From: Mixophyes australis
Taxonomy: Eukaryota > Chordata > Amphibia > Anura > Limnodynastidae
Direction of reading: 5' to 3'
Assembly (NCBI GenBank): GCA_036250195.1
Contig: JAVHZZ010000003.1
Location: forward strand, 345,652,875-345,716,874
DNA: 64,000 bases
Shown here: piece by piece, positions 48,765 through 57,505 of the stretch
How the letters are laid out: each line of letters starts with the position of its first letter
Numbering within the stretch: the stretch's first letter is position 1
The notes under the pieces: model-generated
The model's input: only the letters and a program-made list of their open reading frames with translations
What the model was told of the DNA's origin: nothing
Database searches by the model: none
Made by a program: the position numbers and the translations under genes

Positions 48765-49395
48765 AGAACAGGCATAGAGACTATACTGTATTTTATTCAT
48801 ATAGTACAACATATTTTCCAGATGTGTGCTTTTCTCCTTTAGAAGTAATGAGCAGATGTTTATGAACAGATTTTTGTTGTAGCATTGAAAGAGGGGAAAA
48901 ATCAAGATAAGTTCCTGGTAAAGCCATTGGGCTGATTACTGATTGTCCAATGTTCTACCAGTACTTGGGTAACATAATGATCATGAGGAGGAGGAGTTTA
49001 AAATATAAAGCAGAAATTACTGCATATACATTTACATCATATAAAACTGTATTTTTTTTTCTAAGGTAATATGTTTGCTCATTCCTGTGACTTATCATAT
49101 ATCAATATTTATAAAATATAACAGCGACACTTCTGAAATATATGTCCATATTTTTCTATGGAGTCACAATCTTTTCAGCTGATAGTTATAACACATGAAG
49201 AGCTCAGATCTGAAGGTAAAATGTGTCTAGTGTGTACACATGAAACGACATGCTGATCGGGACTTTTTTTTTTTTAATAGTTGGTAAAATTGTTAAAGAT
49301 ATTGATTTGGGAGAAATTTTCTGTAGTGTGTTTCCCAGCTTTAGTTTTAGGTTCCCTTCATCTTAGGTAGCTAATACTGTAAATTGAATTTTAAG
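48765..49395. repeat. Right arm of the large diverged inverted repeat
   Basis: Partner of 42120-42670 in opposite orientation. The outer part is interrupted at about 49160-49343 by a piece of the CTGGGTACACACTAC MITE family (ending TTCTGTAGTGTGTTTCCCAG), after which the match resumes with CTTCATCTTAGGTAGCTAA. Confidence 0.75.
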
Positions 49396-51215
49396 TTATG
49401 TGTGTGTGTGGGACACATTCAGGGATCCTGAAAGGGGGTTGGGGGCGGACATAAACTACTGGGGCCCAGGTCTTCTTGGGTGGCCCGGGTCTCCACTGGA
49501 AGCAAGTAGTCAGGTAATTATTATTATTTTTTGTTGTTTATAAATACATTTATTTTTTTCTAGGGTGCAGGTGTTCACTGCATGCTCAGAAAATAATTTA
49601 GCTCTCCCAAAAAAATGTTTGCTTTGCAAAATATAATCTGAATTGAGAACTGAGTGTGAACTTTGGCAAGCGGCGGACGCCGTTATCTTTATTAATAGCT
49701 ATTGTAAACAGCTTAATATTCTTTGTGATAATCTTTTAAAGAGTAAATATTTCCTGTACATATAGAACCCAGATGGACTATTAGATAACCAGTTTGAATT
49801 CTATCTTTTTTTTTTTTTTATGTGTACTTGTCACCTGTTGCTCATGTGAACCAAAATGTATGAATGTGCAGACTATGATTCCACTAGGAAGTAGAGATAG
49901 GCCATAGTGCGCTGCTCGCTCAGTGCCGCCACTGGTTCCTTGTCAATTTATAGGCTGCATTCTATTCAGTGGCAGACAAAGGCAGTAGAGTGCAGATTTA
50001 TAAAACCTCTGTAAAAACTGCTCCAAGGCTGGTTAGTGCAGGACTTTTCCATCCCTCCCCCATTAAAAAATTATTATAAAACTATTTAGGATGAAAGAGT
50101 GAAAATGAGGGCACTGGGGGGAAAAGCAAAGTTAGTATGGATGAAACAAAAGAAGATTTTTGATTTTATGTTTTTTTTTTTTTTTCAAATACTTTTTTTT
50201 AACAGCTGTGTATTTGTTCAATTAAAGATTTCCTTTGGCCCGTTTTAGGGATGATGGTTGGGGTTCTATTGACCTTGGCCATTATTCATAAACCGTAAAG
50301 TTGCAATCCCTAAGATCTATATCAGGAAATTAATTTATGAACAAAGAACAGGGTCATGTATGAAATGACACAGCAGATCTATATCGCCACAAGGGAAAAT
50401 AAGCAGTTGGTAGTGCAATGTGCCAAAGTTCCCTTTCTGCATGTAGCCAAGTGATGGTCTCTCTAATGGCTTGTTACTCTAATGGGAAAGATTTGGGTAC
50501 CTGGCAGCCATTTTAATGAAGCCCTTCAGGATTGCCAGATGGTAGAGACAGAAGCAGATAACATAGCTAATGGCAAGAGAGGCCATAAAGCCAAACACAC
50601 TTAGACTCATGAAGTTTGTGCTCACATACACAAACACCTCTCAAGGATTAAGTTTTTCTGTAGATTCCTCCTAGCCAGTGGGATCCATTGGGACTGTGTT
50701 TTGGGTTTTTCCACAAAAAACCCTCTGGCTGCTGTTCTTCCTCATTCATCTGCACAAAATCCCTCTCTCCCACTCTTTTGATCATGCATTGTAGTTTGAT
50801 TGTTTTCTGTTTTTCGTGTTATTAACCTTTTCTCCCCCTAACAGTTACTAGGCAGGCACTGTGATCGCTGCATCCTTCGAGGGAAAGATCGATCTTGTTC
50901 CTTTTTTGTGGGGGATCCTTTGACCTGCTTTGTGTGGGCATGCGCCTAGAGGAGGTGTGGTCACTCTGACATCAGATTTAGTGCCAGACATTCAGTATGG
51001 GAGGTTATCCTTGGTTTAGTGGATTCCAGGCTATTTGGCCATCCACTTGTTTGGTTCAAAATTCAGTTGTTTTAGCTATCTTGCATTTTGCTTTCTCCGA
51101 CACAAATTTAATATAATTAAAACTGTGACCTAATTTTACCAAATTTACAACTGTGTCTGCGTCTTTATTTGCAATTTACAGTACTTAGTTATAATCTATG
51201 GGAAGGTGAGTGCAT
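49396..51215. other. Intergenic, no gene recognised
   Basis: AT-rich with T-runs near 49810 and 50170. No exon or clear element was found up to the chromovirus insertion point. Confidence 0.35.
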
Positions 51216-51414
51216 TGTCACGGGCACTAGGAGTCTTTACCCAGGGATCACCAGATGGTAGGCTTACCAGAGCAATGTAGATGGTAATAGCGTACTCTGG
51301 TAGCTGGGTGATCACGGAACATGAAATGATGGCCGATGAGATGCTCAGGAAAGTCTATGACTAGCAACACTGGTAATAATGAGGTAATAATACACAAGGA
51401 ACTGTATGGACAAG

Positions 51415-51690
51415 GCACGTGAAGGTAGTCAGTGGTCTGCGATAGCAAGTTGTACCACTGCTATAGTGAGGAGGAATGTCCAACAGAAACAAGGAGGTGA
51501 TGAGAGTCAGCGGTCTGCGGGTAGCAAGTTGTACCGCTGTCTGAGTGAAGGAATGGAATCCAAGTGGAGGTATCCGGGTAGTCAGTGGTCTGCGGTAGCA
51601 AGTTGTACCACTGCTATGTGAGAGGATAATGGAACAGGTGATACCGGAAACAGGGATCAGTGGTCTGACATCAGCAAGTTGTACCACTGA
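51415..51690. repeat. LTR internal repeats, block A (also at 57705-57980)
   Basis: Four diverged units, each containing AGCAAGTTGTACCACTG or a close variant. Each unit is itself palindromic (CAGTGGT at one side, ACCACTG at the other), so the RNA could form a row of hairpins. Confidence 0.85.
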
Positions 51691-52439
51691 ATATATATGT
51701 GAGGAGGTGCACAAGGGAAGACTGCAACACAGGATATACACAGGCACCTTATACACGATCCACAGTAATATGCACAATATAGATATATATATATATAAAT
51801 GACTGAGCAGGTCTGCAATCTAGAAAGTCTCTTGAAGTAGTCCAGCACAATGATAACACAGTCAATGATAGCAATAGACTCAGCGGATAGCAGACTCCAG
51901 AGAGAACCAAACACAGTCCAGCAAGATATGCAATACACAGCACAGTCAATGAGAAGTATGCATACCGTGGTTCAGCAGTAGCAGTCAGATGAGAATGCAG
52001 CGGTACCTGAGCGGCTGGAGGCCGACTGGATAGGAAGTCCCTGGATAGGTGAGGCAGCGGTCTAGCAGGTGCAGAGCACAGGTGAGTAGACCAACAGGGA
52101 CACGAATCCACAGGAGTCAGCAACACGTGGAACTGGACTCAGAAGGGACCCAGGAGAATGGAGATGATCCAGCAGAGGGTAGTAGATCAGATACAAATCC
52201 AATGCTGTCAGGAGGGTAGAGACCAGTGGAACACGTGAAGGCGCGGAGAGCGGATCAGCAGGAGATGGACGATAGCGCTGACCACAGCAGCAGGACTCAG
52301 CGGCACACGGAGGTAACCAGTAGCAACCACAGGAACCAACAGCGATGGGACACAGGAGTGCAGCGCAGGCCAGGAGCTGTTGATCACGAAGTGTAGCAGA
52401 TAGTAATGCAAGCGGCAGTCTCGAGGAAGCTACAACAGA

Positions 52440-52995
52440 GATGAAGTAAGTCTGCAGTGCACAGGGCAGCGGATAGGAATCAGCTGGCAGTCACGATGAT
52501 GAACACAGGCGAGTTGCAAGCAGGAGACTGTAGTGCATGGAGGCAGCGGATAGTAATCAGCCGGCAGTCACGATGATGAACACAGGCGAGTTACCAGCAG
52601 GAGACTGTAGTGCACGGAGGCAGCGGACAGGAATCAGCCGGCAGTCACGATGATGAACACAGGCGAGTTGCAAGCAGGAGACTGTAGTGCACGGAGGCAG
52701 CGGATAGGAATCAGCAAACAGACTTGATGAGAAGCAGGTGAGTGAAGTAAAAGCTGGAGTGCACGGAGGCAGCGGATAGCAATGAGCAAACAGTCACAAT
52801 GATACAGTTGATGGTAGAAGTGGTATGGGAACCACAGTAGTAGAAGTGGTTTAGAAGACTGTAGTGCACGGAGGCAGCGGATAGGAATCAGCAAACAGTC
52901 ACGATGATACAGTTGATGGTAGAAGTGGTATGGGAACCACAGCAATAGAAGTGGTTTGGAAACCACAGGGATAGAAGTGGTTTGGAAACCACAGG
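52440..52995. repeat. LTR internal repeats, block B (also at 58730-59285)
   Basis: Six or so units of roughly 75 bases sharing TGTAGTGCACGGAGGCAGCG and GATAGGAATCAGC, mixed with a second motif GATAGAAGTGGTTTGGAAAC. They lie in the transcribed leader in element sense. Confidence 0.85.
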
Positions 52996-53182
52996 AATCA
53001 GCAGCGCTGAATACACGAGGAATACAGGAACACCTTCAGAGACTCATGGGGAATGAGACTCCAAGATCAGGCAACGTGGTGTTGACCACAGGTGCTTAAT
53101 ATAGGGAGTGTTGCCTGATCTGCCAATTGAGTTAAAGGGGTATACACTGAAGTATAGAAAAGGGCTGCGCATGAGCAGACCC

Positions 53183-56100
53183 TCAGGATGGTGGACGGCC
53201 ACGGTTCCTAAATGTCCGGGAAGAGGCACTCACGGTCCGGTGAGTGACAGTACCCCCCCTTTTAAAGGTGGGCACAGAACGCCTGGAACCGGGCTTGTCC
53301 GGATTTTTGGAGTAAAACTTCTTCAAAAGGGCAGGAGCATTAAGATCTTCAGCTTTGATCCAAGAGCGCTCCTCAGGACCAAAGCCCTTCCAATGAACGA
53401 GGAAGTGGAGGACTCCTCGCGAAATTTTTGCGTCTAGTACCTCAGTAATCTCGAAATCCTCCTCCTGATGGACTTGAACTGGCTGGGGAGCTGAAGGAGG
53501 AGTTGAGAAACGGTTGATAATAAGAGGTTTGAGCAAGGATACATGGAAGGCATTAGAAATCCGAAGATTCTTAGGAAGAAGGAGTTTCACACATACTGGA
53601 TTGATAACTTGAATGATCCTATATGGACCAATAAAACGAGGGGCGAATTTCATGGATGGGACCTTCAAACGAATATTTTTTGTGGATAACCAGACACGAT
53701 CACCAATTTTTAGTGGTGGAATAGCCCGCCTCTTCTTATCAGCGAAAGATTTATATTTGACAGATGTCTTCTTTAAACAGGTTCTGACCTGAGACCAGAT
53801 ATTTTTAAAGGTCTGACAAACAGTCTCCACCGCAGGCACTTGGGTGGGCGGGAGGGCAGGAAATTCCGGAAAAGACGGATGGTGACCGTAGACCACAAAA
53901 AATGGAGTTTTGGATGATGACTCATGGTACATGTTGTTATGGGCGAACTCAGCCCAAGGGAGTAACTCTACCCAGTTGTCTTGATTGGCTGATGAAAATA
54001 TCCTTATAAAAGTCTCAAGATCTTGATTGACACGTTCGGTTTGTCCATTGGATTGCGGATGGTAAGAAGATGAGAGTGCCAATCGTATGCCCAAGGTTTT
54101 ACAAAGGGCTCGCCAGAATCTGGACACGAATTGTACTCCTCTATCAGACACAATCTCAGATGGACATCCATGGATACGGAAGATCTCTTTAATGAAATGT
54201 TCAGCCAGAGTAGACGAGGAAGGCAAACCAGACAGAGGGATGAAATGAGCCATCTTCGAAAATCTGTCCACTACCACCCAAATAGTGTTATGGTTCTTAC
54301 TAGGTGGTAAGTCAGTAACGAAATCCATACTAATATGGGTCCATGGTTTGGACGGAATGGGTAGTGGTCGCAGTAACCCTGCTGGAGTTCTGCGGGAGGA
54401 TTTGAATTGCGAACATAATTCACAGGAAGCAATGAACTCTTTGACGTCTCTCCTCATTGAAGGCCACCAGTAACTTCGAGAGAGGATCTCAAAAGTCTTG
54501 TGTTCACCGGCGTGTCCAGAAAAACGAGAGGCATGGAACCACGAAAGGATTTTCCTCCTTAGTATAGGAGGCACAAGGGTCTTCCCAAATGGTAGCGTTC
54601 TGGTGGATGAAGCAGCCAGTGAGATACATTTGGGGTCTAGAATGGTATGGTTGGAAACCTCTTCTATATCAGAGGACGTAACAAAGGCTCTAGATAAGGC
54701 ATCAGCTTTTTTGTTCTTGACAGCTGGTTTGAAGGTAATTATTAATTCAAAACGGGAAAAGAAAAGAGACCATCTTGCTTGACGAGGGTTCAAGCATTGG
54801 GCAGACTGGAGATATGACAAGTTCTTATGATCCGTGAAGATCGTCACCGGATGGCGAGCTCCCTCCAACAAGTATCTCCATTCCTCTAATGCGGCTTTGA
54901 TAGCCAGTAATTCCTTGTCCCCGATGGTATAATTCTTCTCTGCGGGTAGGAGACCCCGAGAATAGAAGGCACAAGGGTGGAATTTTTGCTGTTCCGAGCG
55001 TTGGGAGAGAATAGCTCCTAAGCCCACATTAGAGGCATCTACTTCTAGGAAGAAGGGGAGTGTCACATCAGGCTGTCGAAGGATTGGAGCCGAAGAGAAG
55101 GACTCTTTTAATGTTTGAAAGGCTTGAATAGCCTCAGTTGACCATTGCTTAGGGTTAGCCCCTTTTCGAGTCAGGGCCACAATAGGAGATGCAATGGAAG
55201 AAAAGTCTTGAATGAAGCGTCTATAGTAATTGGCAAAACCTAAAAAACGCTGGATCGCACGAAGAGTAGTTGGCTGGGGCCAATGTAGTACAGCATTTAC
55301 TTTGTCAGGATCCATCTTCAGGCCAACTCCGGAAACTATATACCCCAAGAATGGAATCTGGGGTAATTCGAATGAACATTTTTCTAATTTACAGAACAAT
55401 GAATTTTTCCGTAGCCTGGAGAGGACTTCTGCCACATGTTGGTGGTGAGAAGGCAGGTCCTGTGAAAAAATCAATATGTCGTCCAGATAGACGACGACAC
55501 ATACATATAATAAGTCCCGAAAAATCTCATTGATGAAGCCCTGAAAAACAGCGGGGGCATTACATAGCCCGAAAGGCATTACCAGATATTCGTAATGCCC
55601 GTCTCTGGTGTTAAACGCTGTCTTCCATTCGTCACCGGAACGGATTCTGATTAAGTTGTAGGCACCACGAAGATCCAACTTAGTAAAAATACGGGCTCCC
55701 TTGATGCGGTCAAATAGCTCAGTGATCAACGGAATGGGATACCGATTCTTGATAGTAATGGCATTGAGTCCACGAAAATCTATACAAGGGCGTAATGATC
55801 CATCCTTCTTTTTGACAAAGAAGAACCCAGCTCCAGCGGGCGAGGTGGAAGGTCGAATGAACCCACGCTGGAGGTTCTCCCGTATATATTCAGATGTAGC
55901 TTGAGTTTCAGGTAACGAGAGTGGATAGACCCGGCCCCTGGGAGGAGTCTTGCCAGGAAGAAGGTCGATCGGACAATCCCAAGAACGATGAGGAGGAAGA
56001 CGTTCAGACTGAGCTTTATCAAAAACATCGGTAAATGAAGCATATTGAGGAGGGAGTCCCGGTGAAATAGCTGAGATGGAAGCTTGCTGTACCTTGAGAG

Positions 56101-56578
56101 GAATGACTTGGGAAAGGCAATGATGGTGACATTCAGACCCCCAAGACGTGACTTGAGGGGTGCGCCAGTCAATCTGGGGAGAGTGACACTGAAGCCATGG
56201 AAGGCCTAGGACAATCGGACTTGTCGTAACAGGAAGAATTAAAAACGATATCTCTTCATGATGCAGAGCACCAATCTGAAGGGTTACTGGAGACGTACTC
56301 TGGGTGATGAGACCGTTGACGAGACGTGATCCATCGATAGCCGTCACAGTAATGGGAGTTTTTAAGGTAATCACTGGTAGAGACCATTGATTTACTAACG
56401 ATTTGGAAATAAAATTTCCTGCTGCTCCGGAATCAATCAATGCCTGTGACTCAAAGGTTTTGGTAGCAAAGGAAATAGTCACATCAAAAGCGCAGACTTT
56501 AGATTTCATAGACGATGGAGAGGACTCCAGGGACCCTAACTTCACCTCTCCAGAACTAGTTAGGGCCTGGCATTTCCC
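53183..56578 (-). CDS. Chromovirus Pol: protease, RT, RNase H, integrase, chromodomain
   Basis: It is made as a Gag-Pol fusion by -1 frameshifting; the coordinates start at the slippery site. Counting from the GTG at 56545, the protease has DSG at 38-40. RT has LPETQATSEYI near 211 and the catalytic YLDD at 353-356. RNase H acidic residues are D503, E545, D572 and D615. The integrase zinc finger is HHCC (H678 and H682 region, C708, C711), and the catalytic triad is D741, D801, E837 with the canonical 35-residue spacing. A GPY/F-type motif is at 973-975. The chromodomain at about 1030-1085 has FLVHWKGFGPEERSW. No stop or frameshift interrupts the 1132 codons. The last 22 residues are encoded in the 3' LTR. 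Confidence 0.95.
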   Translation of the reverse strand, partial: GKCQALTSSGEVKLGSLESSPSSMKSKVCAFDVTISFATKTFESQALIDSGAAGNFISKSLVNQWSLPVITLKTPITVTAIDGSRLVNGLITQSTSPVTLQIGALHHEEISFLILPVTTSPIVLGLPWLQCHSPQIDWRTPQVTSWGSECHHHCLSQVIPLKVQQASISAISPGLPPQYASFTDVFDKAQSERLPPHRSWDCPIDLLPGKTPPRGRVYPLSLPETQATSEYIRENLQRGFIRPSTSPAGAGFFFVKKKDGSLRPCIDFRGLNAITIKNRYPIPLITELFDRIKGARIFTKLDLRGAYNLIRIRSGDEWKTAFNTRDGHYEYLVMPFGLCNAPAVFQGFINEIFRDLLYVCVVVYLDDILIFSQDLPSHHQHVAEVLSRLRKNSLFCKLEKCSFELPQIPFLGYIVSGVGLKMDPDKVNAVLHWPQPTTLRAIQRFLGFANYYRRFIQDFSSIASPIVALTRKGANPKQWSTEAIQAFQTLKESFSSAPILRQPDVTLPFFLEVDASNVGLGAILSQRSEQQKFHPCAFYSRGLLPAEKNYTIGDKELLAIKAALEEWRYLLEGARHPVTIFTDHKNLSYLQSAQCLNPRQARWSLFFSRFELIITFKPAVKNKKADALSRAFVTSSDIEEVSNHTILDPKCISLAASSTRTLPFGKTLVPPILRRKILSWFHASRFSGHAGEHKTFEILSRSYWWPSMRRDVKEFIASCELCSQFKSSRRTPAGLLRPLPIPSKPWTHISMDFVTDLPPSKNHNTIWVVVDRFSKMAHFIPLSGLPSSSTLAEHFIKEIFRIHGCPSEIVSDRGVQFVSRFWRALCKTLGIRLALSSSYHPQSNGQTERVNQDLETFIRIFSSANQDNWVELLPWAEFAHNNMYHESSSKTPFFVVYGHHPSFPEFPALPPTQVPAVETVCQTFKNIWSQVRTCLKKTSVKYKSFADKKRRAIPPLKIGDRVWLSTKNIRLKVPSMKFAPRFIGPYRIIQVINPVCVKLLLPKNLRISNAFHVSLLKPLIINRFSTPPSAPQPVQVHQEEDFEITEVLDAKISRGVLHFLVHWKGFGPEERSWIKAEDLNAPALLKKFYSKNPDKPGSRRSVPTFKRGGTVTHRTVSASSRTFRNRGRPPS
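53250..53266 (-). other. Polypurine tract of the chromovirus
   Basis: In element sense AAAAGGGGGGTAC lies immediately before the 3' LTR. The final AC, with the GT after the 5' LTR, makes the unintegrated ends symmetrical (ACTGTCAC and GTGACAGT). This fits removal of two bases by integrase at each end. The tract is also coding: it gives KRGGT near the end of pol. Confidence 0.8.
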
Positions 56579-57492
56579 GATCTCTTAGGGCAGGAGCTGA
56601 GGACATGAGTGGAATCAGCACAATAGATACAGAGTCTATTCTTGACTCTTCGTTTCCTCTCCTCAGAAGATAACTTGGAACGTCCTATCTCCATGGGAAT
56701 CACAGCAGGTGACACTGGACGAAATTGAGGGTTAGAGCGAAGAGGTGCTTTAGCAGAAGTCGTTTTCTCAGCCTCCCTTTCGCGAAATCTCATATCAACA
56801 CGATGGCATAAAGAGATCAAATCTTCAAGTGACGAAGGAAGCTCTTGAGTAGTCAGTGCATCTTTAATTTTATCGGAAAGCCCCTGCCAGAAGGCGGCAA
56901 CTAGGGCTTCAGTGTTCCACTGAAGTTCAGAGGCTAAGATCCTAAATTGAATGACGTACTGGCCTACAGTATGAGATCCTTGTCGCAGACGGAGGATGCT
57001 GGAAGCAGCGGAGGTCACACGACCTGGTTCATCGAACACACTTCGGAATGTAGAAATGAATTTGGCACTATCTTGTAATATTGGGTCGTTCCTCTCCCAC
57101 AGAGGGGAGGCCCAAGCCAGGGCTTGTCCTGAAAACAAAGAGATAAGATAGGCCACTCTGGAACGATGGGTAGAAAAATTTTGAGGTTGGAGCTCAAAAT
57201 GGACTGAACATTGGTTAAGGAAACCCCTACAAGTTTTGGGGTCTCCATCGTACTTTGACGGAGTAGGCAGGTGAAGCGTGGGAGCTGTAGACACCTGGGA
57301 TGGCAATGGGGAAACGGAGGAGAGCACAGGAGCTTCAGTAGTAGCTGTCACAGTCTGTCCAGATGTTCCTTGGGAGGTTAATGACTGATAACACTGAAGT
57401 AACAGCTGTTGGCGGGCATCCTGTTGCTCCACACGGCTAACCAGATGTTGCAGCATCTCTTTGGCGGTAGGTTCCGCATCTGGGTCTGTCAT
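56560..57492 (-). CDS. Chromovirus Gag, 310 residues
   Basis: Gag forms the particle that packages the element RNA. The start ATG lies 14 bases after the 5' LTR, overlapping the predicted priming site region. The N-terminal 80 residues include a glutamine-rich helix (VEQQDARQQLLLQCYQSL). A retrotransposon gag domain follows, about residues 85-240 (FLNQCSVHFELQP, then YLISLFSGQALAWASPLWE and AFWQGLSDKI). The C-terminus has one CCHC zinc knuckle, CIYCADSTHVLSSC (about 288-301). The frame ends TAA ten bases after a slippery heptamer that passes ribosomes into pol. The protein is uninterrupted. Confidence 0.93.
   Translation of the reverse strand: MTDPDAEPTAKEMLQHLVSRVEQQDARQQLLLQCYQSLTSQGTSGQTVTATTEAPVLSSVSPLPSQVSTAPTLHLPTPSKYDGDPKTCRGFLNQCSVHFELQPQNFSTHRSRVAYLISLFSGQALAWASPLWERNDPILQDSAKFISTFRSVFDEPGRVTSAASSILRLRQGSHTVGQYVIQFRILASELQWNTEALVAAFWQGLSDKIKDALTTQELPSSLEDLISLCHRVDMRFREREAEKTTSAKAPLRSNPQFRPVSPAVIPMEIGRSKLSSEERKRRVKNRLCIYCADSTHVLSSCPKRSGNARP
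56572..56578 (-). promoter_or_regulatory. -1 ribosomal frameshift heptamer GGGAAAT between gag and pol
   Basis: In the gag frame the bases read G-GGA-AAT, a perfect X-XXY-YYZ slippery site. Slipping back one base gives GGG-AAA-T, exactly the frame of pol, which is open from here to 53183. Mammalian PEG10, descended from this retrotransposon group, uses GGGAAAC. A downstream pseudoknot was not folded here. Confidence 0.82.
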
Positions 57493-57493
57493 G

Positions 57494-57503
57494 GCCTGAT
57501 CTT
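57494..57503 (-). other. Predicted self-priming site (Tf1-style) after the 5' LTR
   Basis: In element sense the LTR ends TGACA, followed by GT and then AAGATCAGGC. This decamer is the exact complement of GCCTGATCTT in the LTR, placed 31 bases after a TATA box, where the mRNA should begin. No TGG, as needed for a tRNA 3' end, is found at the boundary. In Tf1 of fission yeast the mRNA 5' end folds back to such a site and is cut to form the primer; sushi elements have been proposed to do likewise. Confidence 0.7.
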
Positions 57504-57505
57504 AC

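Larger units (their letters stand above)
51216..53249 (-). repeat. 3' LTR of the chromovirus
   Basis: Same 2034-bp length as the 5' LTR at a constant offset of 6290 bases. I saw three substitutions (51257, 52538, 53174) and no indel. The end of pol runs 67 bases into it. Confidence 0.93.

Noticed and set aside
51248..53229. Small open frames repeated at 57538-59519
   Set aside because: They lie in the two LTRs, differ in no meaningful way from random frames and overlap tandem repeats.
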